Below, in pieces: positions 1-9,285 of a DNA stretch of 64,000 bases; positions within the stretch are counted from its first letter, which is position 1; every line of letters starts with the position of its first letter. The position numbers and the translations under genes are program-made. Under the pieces are notes generated by a model. The model searched no databases. It saw only the letters and a program-made list of their open reading frames with translations, and was not told the DNA's origin. The DNA comes from Nodosilinea sp. E11 (GTDB lineage: Bacteria; Cyanobacteriota; Cyanobacteriia; Phormidesmidales; Phormidesmidaceae): assembly GCF_032813545.1 (NCBI RefSeq), contig NZ_CP136520.1, positions 1,792,001-1,856,000 of the forward strand, read 5' to 3'.

Positions 1-120
1 AAACTCAAAAAGGTTGCCCTGGTGGCCTGCATGCACAAACTGGTGATTATTCTCAATGCCATGGTAGAACATGACACCCTCTGGCAGGCTCCGGCTTGCT
101 CCCTGCCCGCCGCCACATAA
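1..120 (+). CDS. IS110-family transposase, C-terminal fragment (cut by window edge)
   Basis: Frame 1 is open from the first base to a TAA at 118-120. It encodes 39 residues beginning KLKKVALVACMHKLVIILNA, which is the typical C-terminal helix of IS110/IS116/IS902 (Transposase_20) recombinases, where KVALVACMRKLL-ILNAM is recurrent. The 5' part lies outside the window, so it cannot be said whether the element is intact. IS110 enzymes are DEDD recombinases that move a circular intermediate without classical terminal inverted repeats. Confidence 0.8.
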   Translation, partial: KLKKVALVACMHKLVIILNAMVEHDTLWQAPACSLPAAT

Positions 121-358
121 GGAACAGCAAGACTCTGTCTGATGCAGGCAGGGCTCCTGGCTTGATTTCCGCTGCCATCCCGCCGAGGCTAATCGCATAG
201 CAGGATGAGCTTGACAAAGAAGATAATCGCTACCGCGCAGGCGATCCCAGGGCTTCATCATCTATTGATGAGAAATTCCTGCAATTCCTAATCATTTGTG
301 AGAAGTGATTTTAAGACTTTGTTACGATGTACACAAACGCACAGGAGAACCATCCACC
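121..358. other. 3' flank of the IS110-type element and rpe upstream region
   Basis: No gene is visible between the transposase stop and rpe. A stretch near 209-233 (cttgacaaagaagataatcg) resembles what often follows the stop codon of cyanobacterial IS110 elements, so the element's right end probably lies within about 110 bases of the stop codon. The rest must hold the rpe promoter, but I see no convincing -35/-10 pair. Confidence 0.4.
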
Positions 359-1069
359 ATGCCGCATACCTCTTCCAACAAAAATTCTGTCGTGATCTCC
401 CCGTCAATTTTGTCGGCAGACTTCAGCCGCCTGGGCGAAGAGATCAAGGCTGCTGACGAGGCCGGTGCCGACTGGATTCACGTAGACGTGATGGATGGTC
501 GCTTTGTGCCCAACATTACCATCGGCCCCCTGATTGTCGAGGCTATTCGCCCCGTCACCCAAAAGCCCCTCGACGTACACCTAATGATCGTCGAGCCGGA
601 GAAGTACGTCGCCGATTTCGCTAAGGCTGGGGCCGACATCATCACCGTGCACTGCGAGCACAATGCCTCGCCCCACCTGCACCGCACCCTGGGCCAAATT
701 AAAGAGCTGGGCAAAGAAGCTGGGGTCGTACTCAACCCCGGCACCCCGCTATCGCTGATTGAGAACGTGCTCGACCTCTGCGACCTGGTGCTGATTATGA
801 GCGTCAACCCCGGCTTTGGCGGTCAGAGCTTTATTCCCACCATGGTCGATAAAATTCGCGCCCTGCGCACCATGTGCGACGAACGCGGTCTAGACCCCTG
901 GATTGAGGTGGATGGTGGTCTCAAGGCGAACAATACCTGGCAAGTGCTAGAGGCTGGGGCCAATGCGATCGTGGCCGGTTCGGCGGTGTTTAACGCACCC
1001 GACTATGCCGCTGCGATCGAGGGCATTCGCCACAGCAAGCGCCCCGCCCCCGAGCTAGCCGCCGTGTAG
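359..1069 (+). CDS. rpe: ribulose-phosphate 3-epimerase
   Basis: Interconverts ribulose 5-phosphate and xylulose 5-phosphate in the Calvin-Benson and oxidative pentose phosphate cycles (cytosol). The 236-residue product is a full TIM barrel. [13 protein letters not shown] opens the fold. The metal ligands and catalytic acids are visible as H41 and D43 (HVDVMDG), H74 (DVHLM) and D185 (EVDGG), and the phosphate loop GFGGQ follows SVNP. I chose the ATG at 359 because an upstream in-frame GTG at 305 would add 18 residues not typical of the family. It is followed by a strong hairpin terminator. Confidence 0.97.
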   Translation: MPHTSSNKNSVVISPSILSADFSRLGEEIKAADEAGADWIHVDVMDGRFVPNITIGPLIVEAIRPVTQKPLDVHLMIVEPEKYVADFAKAGADIITVHCEHNASPHLHRTLGQIKELGKEAGVVLNPGTPLSLIENVLDLCDLVLIMSVNPGFGGQSFIPTMVDKIRALRTMCDERGLDPWIEVDGGLKANNTWQVLEAGANAIVAGSAVFNAPDYAAAIEGIRHSKRPAPELAAV

Positions 1070-1118
1070 GGCAAGAAGGGTCGAAATTTAACCGCACTAT
1101 CTCTCTAGGAGATAGGCC

Positions 1119-1170
1119 CTAACCAGGGGTGAGTTAGCCAAGAAGCCTAACTTGCCCCTGGTTAGCTTTT
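1119..1170 (+). terminator. rho-independent terminator of rpe
   Basis: Arms 1119-1137 and 1147-1165 pair over 19 base pairs, two of them G-U on the + strand, around a 9-base loop. CTTTT follows. The right arm overlaps the stop codon of the convergent cyclase gene (1162-1164), so the hairpin may also stop antisense transcripts, although no T-run follows on that side. Confidence 0.85.
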
Positions 1171-3099
1171 AGAGGTGCGGGGAAATTGATCGAGGTGGCG
1201 GCCTAGGTCTGCTTGCACCTGGTGGTATAGATCATCACTTTCACCTTTGAGGCTAATGACCCCATACACCTGCACCGCTTCGTGTTCGCGCCCCGCCAAA
1301 ACGTGGGTGCCTTGGTCAACGGCGACAATGTGGTCCTTGAGCAAGTCGTAGCAGGCCTGGGTAATCAAAATATCGGTGCCGATTAATTTGGTCAGCCCCT
1401 CAATGCGGCTGGCCACGTTTACAGTGTCGCCAATGGCCGTGTATTCTAGCCGCTGCACCGACCCCACGTTGCCCACCACCAGTTCGCCATAGCTGATGCC
1501 AATACCGTTGTATAAAGGCGGCAACGCCTGGGCTTGAAGGCTAAGGCGCAGGGTCGCGAGGGCCTGACGCATAGCCAAGGCTGCCGATACAGCATTGAGC
1601 GCATCCTGCTGCGGGCCTTGGGAAGTGGGGGCACCAAACTCGGCCATCACGGCGTCACCAATAAATTTGTCGATAGTGCCTCTATAGGCCAAAATGGCAT
1701 CGACCATGACATCGAGGTAGGTGTTGAGCAGACTGACGGTTTCGATCGCCCCCAGCTCGTACGAAATGCGGCTAAACCCGCGAATGTCTGAGAACAGCAC
1801 TGCCGCTGGCATTTTTTGCCCAACGGTGAGGCTGGTAAAGTCATCGGGCTGGTTGAGAATCTCCTGAGCCACTAGGGGGGCCACGTAGCGCTCTAGGGTG
1901 CGCCGCAGCCGCTGTTCTTCAAGGCGGTTGCTGACGGCTCCAGTGGCGATGTAGGTGACACCGCCCATGCCCAGACAGGCCACCGGAATGGCTACAGGTA
2001 TGAGCCGATCGCGGTGCACCATCAGCAAATAGGCGATCGCGCCCCAGGTGGCGATCGCCCCCATAAAGCCCAATAACCTTGGCACCGGCTGCGTCAGCCG
2101 GTAGCCCAACCCCAGCCCCACCGTCCCAAACACCACAGCGGCCAGCAACCCCTGAGCCACAGGATTAGACACCGCCGCACTCACCGAACGACCCTCCATC
2201 AAGGCGGCTAGGGCGTGGGCATGAATTTCGACCCCCGGCATGGCGTTGTCGGTAGGGGTGCGCTTGCGGTCTTGGAAAGAGTCGGCCATCGGACCAATTA
2301 GCACAATCTTGTCTTTGAACTGGTCTGCGTAGAGGGGCCAATTGTCGGGGTCAAGCACCTGCACAAACGACAGGGTTGGAAACGTACCGGCAGGACCGTA
2401 GAAAAATAGCTGCTGGCTGGGTTGAGATGGGCTGGGGTAGCCAGCGGCGGCTAGGGTGGCCCCGGCTAAGGACGGCAACTGATCGGTAAAGCCGTGGGTT
2501 TGCCGGAGATTTTCAATGCCCCGATCGGGAAAGGCACGGTATTTACCGTCGGCGTCAGCCTCCAGGTTAATTAGCCCGGCCCGGCCACTATAGATGGGCT
2601 CTAGCAGACTGGTGAACAGACCAAAATCACTACTCGACACGTCGTAGGCCGCCGCCAGCGCAATGCGATCGCCCCACCGAGCCAGGGTTGTTGCTAACGC
2701 GGCATCGTCGGCGGGGCCATAGCCGCTGGGGTCAACCAACAGCACGTCAATCGCCACGGCCTTGGCCCCCGCTGCCATCAGTTGCTCAATCGCCTGAGCA
2801 TAGGCCTGACGCTGCCAAGGCCAGATCGCCAGAGGGGCCAAAAAGGGATAGCGCTCTGGTTCGGCCCGGTAGAGGTCACCCTGGGTGAGCGAATATTCGT
2901 CAATCGCCAGAATGATGATGTTGTCGGGGGCGGGTACTGGCCCCCGCAGCCCCAGCAAAAACGACTGTGCCTGGCCCTCAATCAGCACAATCCACGGATG
3001 CTGAGACACCAGGGCGATCGCGCCAAACACCGCCCAGCTCACCATCAGCCCGTGGCCTAACTGAAAAATTCGTCGATAGGATCTAAGCACAGCAGACAT
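1162..3099 (-). CDS. CHASE2-domain adenylate/guanylate cyclase (class III)
   Basis: Membrane sensor cyclase of 645 residues. A first membrane segment (about 17-38) is followed by a periplasmic CHASE2 sensor (about 40-310), three membrane helices (about 315-335, 342-361, 366-388), a short linker and a class III cyclase domain (about 430-590). The metal-binding aspartates are D438 (FSDIRGFS) and D482 (IGDAV). K478 and D558 occupy the purine-selecting positions and match adenylate rather than guanylate cyclases; N561 and R565 are the transition-state residues. All catalytic residues are present, so it should make cAMP. It starts 20 bases after a FecR gene on the same strand and probably forms a two-gene operon with it. 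Confidence 0.93.
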   Translation of the reverse strand: MSAVLRSYRRIFQLGHGLMVSWAVFGAIALVSQHPWIVLIEGQAQSFLLGLRGPVPAPDNIIILAIDEYSLTQGDLYRAEPERYPFLAPLAIWPWQRQAYAQAIEQLMAAGAKAVAIDVLLVDPSGYGPADDAALATTLARWGDRIALAAAYDVSSSDFGLFTSLLEPIYSGRAGLINLEADADGKYRAFPDRGIENLRQTHGFTDQLPSLAGATLAAAGYPSPSQPSQQLFFYGPAGTFPTLSFVQVLDPDNWPLYADQFKDKIVLIGPMADSFQDRKRTPTDNAMPGVEIHAHALAALMEGRSVSAAVSNPVAQGLLAAVVFGTVGLGLGYRLTQPVPRLLGFMGAIATWGAIAYLLMVHRDRLIPVAIPVACLGMGGVTYIATGAVSNRLEEQRLRRTLERYVAPLVAQEILNQPDDFTSLTVGQKMPAAVLFSDIRGFSRISYELGAIETVSLLNTYLDVMVDAILAYRGTIDKFIGDAVMAEFGAPTSQGPQQDALNAVSAALAMRQALATLRLSLQAQALPPLYNGIGISYGELVVGNVGSVQRLEYTAIGDTVNVASRIEGLTKLIGTDILITQACYDLLKDHIVAVDQGTHVLAGREHEAVQVYGVISLKGESDDLYHQVQADLGRHLDQFPRTSKS

Positions 3100-3119
3100 C
3101 GTCCAGCATCGGCTTCAAC

Positions 3120-4304
3120 TTAGAACGGGAAGGGAAATCGGACCGGCGGGCTAGGTATAGGCGGTGCCCAAAAGGAAGGAAACGGCACCCCAGGAAACAG
3201 TTGCTGAAAGGTTCGCCGGAGGTTGCCCATACCAGGCAGTTCGACCGCAAAGCCTCGCAGTAACGGCCCCTCCAGCAGGTCAATAAAGTCCTCCGCCGCG
3301 AGGGGTCTCACTACCGCCGCTACCTGGTCAGCATCAATCGTCACCTGCTGCCCCTGAGCCACTGTAATTGCGGCATCGGCGGTAAAGTCAACGGTTTCAC
3401 CTGCGCTATGGTCGGGAGATAGGTCGGGAGCAGGCTCTAGGAAGTCTACCGTTGGGTTATCTTGTGGGTCATCTTGCTTGATGGCGATCGCCTGCCTGCC
3501 TGCGATCGCTAGGGCACCTGGCTTACCACCGAGATTTGGCCCGGTAGAGGGCAAGGTCGGGCTCAACATAAAGCCAAACGACGGTTCGAACGTCGGTTCG
3601 AACATCGGGTCAAACGTCGGGTCAAAGCCCGGACTGCTTGGCCCAGAGGGAGACGGCTCTGGAGGAGTCAGCCCAGGACTTGAAGGCTCTATGGGTTTAA
3701 CAAAGGGCACCATCGGATCAGTCGAAGGCACCACCGGATCAAAGAATGGATTGAGCGGGTCAAGCACCTCAGTGACTAAATCAACCGGCTCTGGATTAAG
3801 GTTGTGCTCTATAACCACCTCACCCTCAAACACCTGAATGATGGTTTCTCCGGCCTTAGTGACGGTGAGGGTATAGAGGGTGCCCCGCACCCCCGCCACC
3901 GTAGATGTTGAGCAGCCATTGAGTGTGCCATTGACCAACAGCGTGCCCCGATTGACCTGGGCACACTGGCCTATTACCAGACTAGAGTTATGGGCCAAAC
4001 GGGCCACAGCCCCTGTATTAAACCGCAACGCAGTGCGAGCCGACCCGGTGCGCACCTGCTGACGCTGCTGGGCTACATGGTTGACCCGAGCAACGCGGTT
4101 TTGAATATAGACCTGGTTACTATCTAAGATTTCGGTGACCGTTGCCGCTGCATTAGTCTGGCCCTGGGCCTGCGGCCCCAGGAGTGCCAGCCAACTACTC
4201 CACAGCACCGCGACGGCCATAAGCCGCCCAAACCGTCGCCAGCGTCTATTTAACCGGCGTCTGTTTAAACCGAGGCTCAACCTCTGTAACCCCAAAGCCG
4301 CCAT
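3120..4304 (-). CDS. FecR-domain secreted protein
   Basis: 394-residue product with a long basic N-terminus (RRRLNRRWRR), a hydrophobic stretch and a likely signal-peptidase site near AQG/QT. A FecR domain follows, including RTGSARTALRFNTGAVARL and VAGVRGTLYTLT, and is followed by a Pro/Ser/Asp-rich low-complexity region with FDP/FEP repeats. The ATG at 4304 is preferred over a TTG at 4358, which would only lengthen the cytosolic tail. FecR modules in cyanobacteria often sit next to CHASE2 proteins. Here the pair suggests a periplasmic partner of the cyclase, but the ligand is unknown. Confidence 0.85.
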   Translation of the reverse strand: MAALGLQRLSLGLNRRRLNRRWRRFGRLMAVAVLWSSWLALLGPQAQGQTNAAATVTEILDSNQVYIQNRVARVNHVAQQRQQVRTGSARTALRFNTGAVARLAHNSSLVIGQCAQVNRGTLLVNGTLNGCSTSTVAGVRGTLYTLTVTKAGETIIQVFEGEVVIEHNLNPEPVDLVTEVLDPLNPFFDPVVPSTDPMVPFVKPIEPSSPGLTPPEPSPSGPSSPGFDPTFDPMFEPTFEPSFGFMLSPTLPSTGPNLGGKPGALAIAGRQAIAIKQDDPQDNPTVDFLEPAPDLSPDHSAGETVDFTADAAITVAQGQQVTIDADQVAAVVRPLAAEDFIDLLEGPLLRGFAVELPGMGNLRRTFQQLFPGVPFPSFWAPPIPSPPVRFPFPF

Positions 4305-4411
4305 CGCTAAGTTCCACTGAGTGCCCTGCTTGAATGTATACCCAAGGCAACCGGGCAAATTCAGACCAGCTTGTGAAACTTAACTCGCCCAAAGCGAACT
4401 AAATCGAGAGC

Positions 4412-4717
4412 CTAGCTAAATACATCGGGCTGGTCGGGGTGGTGCACTTGCTCCAGGTCGGGCAGCATTGCGGTCACCGCTTCGGGAGACTGGGCAATCA
4501 TGGCCAGCAGGTCGTAGGGTTCGAGCGGCTGACCAGTCTGGGCCGACAGCCGATGGGCATAATAGCGCACCTGAGCCATGATGCGGGGCTCAGCCTGGCG
4601 CAGATACATGCACAAACAAGCCCGCGCCTGGGCCTCTGGGTCGCGCCCTAGGAAGTAGGCCAGGGCGGCTAACAGGTCACGCTCGTAGTCAGGTAAGTCT
4701 TGAGGCATAGAGGCCAT
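4412..4717 (-). CDS. conserved hypothetical protein, about 101 residues
   Basis: Helical, soluble-looking protein containing PDYERDLLAALAYFLGRDPE followed by a central Cys/Met-rich segment (ARACLCMYLRQAEPRIM). I do not recognise a named domain. ATG at 4717 or 4708 are both plausible; the longer reading to 4777 adds a hydrophobic stretch that lacks a ribosome binding site. It lies between the FecR gene and the NADH dehydrogenase gene, all on the minus strand. Confidence 0.65.
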   Translation of the reverse strand: MASMPQDLPDYERDLLAALAYFLGRDPEAQARACLCMYLRQAEPRIMAQVRYYAHRLSAQTGQPLEPYDLLAMIAQSPEAVTAMLPDLEQVHHPDQPDVFS

Positions 4718-4835
4718 AGTAGGGCTGGCTGCGGCTAGGGTCAAACCACGGGGGCAGGTTAGCAAGACCAGCAGCAATCAACGGCTAATGGCCACAACCT
4801 TCCCTTTAGGCTCAGTCGTTGCCCCGCCAGCTTAC

Positions 4836-6230
<1,395 letters not shown>

Positions 6231-6648
6231 TGCAATACCCAGGAAGCAGGTTGTTACTTTTCGTTATAAAGCAGAATACCGCTAAATACTGTGCACTGTG
6301 CTATATCCCCACAAAGCCGCCATGATTATGCCCTGTTCACCAAGGGAGTATGAACTGGAGAAGCAGTCCGGTAGGCTTAGGAGATTTCTAGAAAAGAAAC
6401 TCCCCGCTGTCTACGACGACTGTAGCAACCGTAGTAGCCACCGCATGGTAGGCACTGCCCACCATGAGAGAGAAAGTTTTCCAGAAGTCACCTTAGGGGT
6501 CTAGTTTTTCTCATCTTGCCGAAGCATTTTTGAGATTGACCGGTTGAGGCGGCGGCGAGGGGGCTAAAATTTGGGGAGCTTTTCTTTGCCGTCAGCAGCG
6601 GGAGAGAAGAGCATAGCTGGCGATTGCAGGGAGGCAAGCAGCAATACC
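6231..6648. other. divergent intergenic region, lysC leader
   Basis: 418 bases between the divergent NDH-2 and aspartokinase genes. The + strand can form two hairpins. One pairs 6380-6388 with 6396-6403 (GGAG..TTTC/GAAA..CTCC). The other, around 6444-6466, pairs CATGGT with ACCATG and encloses AGGCACTGCCC. No known riboswitch consensus was recognised. A 68-codon reading frame at 6298-6504 was judged not to be a gene. Confidence 0.4.
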
Positions 6649-8460
6649 ATGGCGCTGATCGTACAGAAATATGGGGGAACCTCCGTTGGCACCGTAGAGC
6701 GGATTCAAGCGGTGGCCCAGCGGGTCAAGGCTACAGTAGAGGCCGGGCATGCGGTGGTGGTGGTGGTGTCGGCCATGGGCAAAACCACCGATGGTCTGGT
6801 GAAGCTCGCTGCCGATATTACCGATCGGCCCAGCCGTCGCGAAATGGACATGCTGCTGTCGACCGGTGAGCAGATCACGATCGCCCTGCTGACCATGGCT
6901 CTACACAATCTGGGGCAGGAGGCGATTTCTCTCACCGGGGCCCAGGTGGGCATTGTCACCGAGGCCGAGCACACTCGCGCCCGCATTCTCAAGATTAAAA
7001 CCGATCGCCTCCAGCGCCACATCGATGAAGGCAAGGTGATTGTGGTGGCGGGCTTTCAGGGCATTAGCCAGACCACAGACTTAGAAATTACGACCCTAGG
7101 GCGGGGCGGCTCTGACACCTCGGCGGTGGCCCTGGCGGCAGCGTTAGGGGCCGAAAAGTGCGAAATCTACACTGACGTACCCGGCATCCTCACCACCGAC
7201 CCCCGCCTGGTGCCTGAGGCCCAGCTGATGGACGAGATCACCAGCGATGAGATGCTGGAGCTGGCCAGCTTAGGGGCCAAGGTGCTGCACCCCCGCGCAG
7301 TGGAGATTGCCCGCAACTACGGCGTTATGCTGGTGGTGCGATCGAGTTGGACCGATGAGCCCGGCACCCGAGTGGTTTCGCCCCGGCCCCAGCCCCGCCC
7401 CTTGGAGGGGTTAGAACTGGCCCACCCGGTCGATGCAGTGGAGTTTGACACTGACCAGGCCAAAGTGGCCTTACTGCGTATTCCCGATCGCCCCGGCATT
7501 GCCGCCCGGCTATTTGGCGAGCTAGCCACCCAGGCGCTGAATGTAGATTTAATCATTCAATCGATCCATGAGGGCAACACCAACGACATTGCTTTCACTC
7601 TGGTGCAGGCCAACTTGGCGAAGGCCGAGGCAGTAGCCGAGGCCATTGCCCCAGCCCTCCGCAGCAACCCCACCGACACCACCCAGGCCGAGGTGATGGT
7701 CGACCAGCGCATGGCCAAGATCAGCATCGCCGGGGCAGGGATGATTGGCCGACCTGGGGTAGCCGCGAAAATGTTTTCGTCGCTGGCGGCGGCGGGTATC
7801 AACCTTCAGCTAATTTCGACCTCCGAGGTCAAGGTGAGCTGCACCATCGATGTCAAAGACTGCGATCGCGCCATTGCGGTGCTTTGCGAAGCCTTCGATG
7901 TCACCACCTCTCCCATGCCCCAAAGCGATGTGCCCAGTCACGCTGCCGCCGCCCCGGTGGTACGCGGTGCCGCGCTCGATACCAAGCAGGCCCGCGTCGC
8001 CATTCGCCACGTGCCCGACAAACCTGGTATGGCCGCCCATATTTTTCAGCTGCTGGCTACCCATGGGGTCAGTGTCGATATGATTATTCAGTCGCAGCGC
8101 TGCCGTCTGGTCAATGGTCAGGCCACCCGCGACATTGCCTTTACCGTCGCCCAGGCCGATGCTCAGACTGCTAAGGCTGTGGTAGAGTCTGCCGCCGCCG
8201 AGCTAGGGTTGGGCGATGTGGCGGTCGATGATGCAATCGCCAAGGTCAGCGTGGTTGGCACCGGCATGATCTACGCCCCAGGCGTGGCCGCCAGAATGTT
8301 TAAGGCCCTCTCTGAGCAGGGCATTAACCTACAAATGATTGCCACCTCAGAGATCAAGATCAGCTGCTTGGTGGCTGAGGAGGAAGGGGTAACCGCGCTG
8401 CGAGCGGTTCATAATGCCTTTGGGCTAGCAGGGCTGGAGCGCACCGTAGTACCGGCCTGA
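6649..8460 (+). CDS. lysC: aspartate kinase with four ACT domains
   Basis: Phosphorylates aspartate in the first step to lysine, threonine and methionine. The 603 residues begin MALIVQKYGGTSVG (kinase motif). TTLGRGGSDTSAVALAAAL and YTDVPGILTTDPR complete the kinase fold (1-245). Two tandem pairs of ACT domains follow (about 268-430 and 450-595); the pairs are clearly duplicated, since RIPDRPGIAARLFGELATQ matches HVPDKPGMAAHIFQLLATH. This four-ACT layout is usual in cyanobacteria and gives feedback inhibition by lysine and threonine. ATG at 6649 is chosen because it matches the family start; an upstream TTG at 6571 would add 26 unconserved residues. Confidence 0.96.
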   Translation: MALIVQKYGGTSVGTVERIQAVAQRVKATVEAGHAVVVVVSAMGKTTDGLVKLAADITDRPSRREMDMLLSTGEQITIALLTMALHNLGQEAISLTGAQVGIVTEAEHTRARILKIKTDRLQRHIDEGKVIVVAGFQGISQTTDLEITTLGRGGSDTSAVALAAALGAEKCEIYTDVPGILTTDPRLVPEAQLMDEITSDEMLELASLGAKVLHPRAVEIARNYGVMLVVRSSWTDEPGTRVVSPRPQPRPLEGLELAHPVDAVEFDTDQAKVALLRIPDRPGIAARLFGELATQALNVDLIIQSIHEGNTNDIAFTLVQANLAKAEAVAEAIAPALRSNPTDTTQAEVMVDQRMAKISIAGAGMIGRPGVAAKMFSSLAAAGINLQLISTSEVKVSCTIDVKDCDRAIAVLCEAFDVTTSPMPQSDVPSHAAAAPVVRGAALDTKQARVAIRHVPDKPGMAAHIFQLLATHGVSVDMIIQSQRCRLVNGQATRDIAFTVAQADAQTAKAVVESAAAELGLGDVAVDDAIAKVSVVGTGMIYAPGVAARMFKALSEQGINLQMIATSEIKISCLVAEEEGVTALRAVHNAFGLAGLERTVVPA

Positions 8461-8498
8461 GTTGGCTGATCTGACATCAAATTGGAGCTACGCAAAAG

Positions 8499-8521
8499 GC
8501 ACCGTTGATCATCAGCGGTGC
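8499..8521 (+). terminator. hairpin downstream of lysC, candidate terminator
   Basis: GCACCG (8499-8504) pairs with CGGTGC (8516-8521), and the stem can extend inward. No T-run follows, so its function as a terminator is uncertain. Confidence 0.35.
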
Positions 8522-8587
8522 AGTGCCCCTAAGGGAGGACATATTGCGGTGGGTTAAAGCTCTAAAGTTAAAGCGTGCCTAAAAACG

Positions 8588-8932
8588 CTAAACCTCGGTC
8601 GGGATCGCCTTGCGAGAATCGGCGGGCTGAATGCGAAACTTGACCAGGTTGGCCAACTCTTGCAGCTGATGAATGGCCTCTGCGCCTTCTAGCTTCATCA
8701 ATTCGCGATCGTCGCGCATCTCGGTCCAGGTGATGCCGTAGTCAGATACCAGGAAGCGAATGAGATGGTCGTCGCCCAGACTGACCATAAAGGATGCACT
8801 GTTCATTTGACCACCGCAGGTGTAGCAAGAGGCCAAATAGCCCATGCCCTCAAGCACTGTGGCCAGCGCTTGCAGGTTCATGACTAGGTCTCTAACAAAT
8901 TGGCGGTGCTGCTCGGCTAGTCTGACAAACAT
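8588..8932 (-). CDS. DUF1815 protein
   Basis: 114-residue cytosolic protein of a family confined to cyanobacteria. MFVRLAEQHRQFVRDLVMNL, YLASCYTCGGQMNSASFMVS and VSDYGITWTEMRDDRELMKL are its conserved blocks, including a CYTCGG pair of cysteines. Function is unknown. The ATG at 8932 is supported by a GAGGAG ribosome binding site eight bases upstream. Confidence 0.9.
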   Translation of the reverse strand: MFVRLAEQHRQFVRDLVMNLQALATVLEGMGYLASCYTCGGQMNSASFMVSLGDDHLIRFLVSDYGITWTEMRDDRELMKLEGAEAIHQLQELANLVKFRIQPADSRKAIPTEV

Positions 8933-9285
8933 AACGACACTCCTCGTTACCCATAAAAATTGTAGCCCAAAAATTAATTAATTCTTAAGATACTAAACAT
9001 GATGCTCGATTTCTGGTTAATCGATTCGTCTATCTTAACTACCCTGGCATAAATGTGCCCTCAATCAACCCTAAACTCATCCCCTAGAAGCTGCCATACC
9101 CCGAAAGAAGCAGACTGCGAAGGCATCCTGTAGATTGTGAAAACTTGAGAACTTGTGCGTTCTAACATGAAGGTGGGCGTAGCAGCGGTCTGAAAATGCA
9201 CTGCGCCTAGGGTAGACAGTAAATTTGGCCCCCACGGTAGCTATCACGACTAAACGACGGCTTTTAGCCACAATGTCATGCAATG
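8933..9285. other. 353-base spacer without recognised gene
   Basis: AT-rich near 8950-9050 (probable promoter of the DUF1815 gene, reading leftward). The minus-strand frame at 9077-9283 is short, lacks a ribosome binding site and resembles nothing known. It is not called. Confidence 0.4.

Noticed and set aside
3540..3660. Tandem repeat-like GGTTCGAAC/GGTCAAAC blocks that resemble tRNA T-loops
   Set aside because: They are codons of the Phe-Asp/Glu-Pro repeats of the FecR protein; no cloverleaf can be drawn around them.
6298..6504. 68-codon plus-strand frame before lysC
   Set aside because: GTG start without ribosome binding site, no recognisable domain, and it spans two hairpin-forming blocks that look like repeats.
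9077..9283. 68-codon minus-strand frame near the ABC exporter
   Set aside because: No ribosome binding site, no similarity, unusual composition with many His, Phe and Arg in no pattern.
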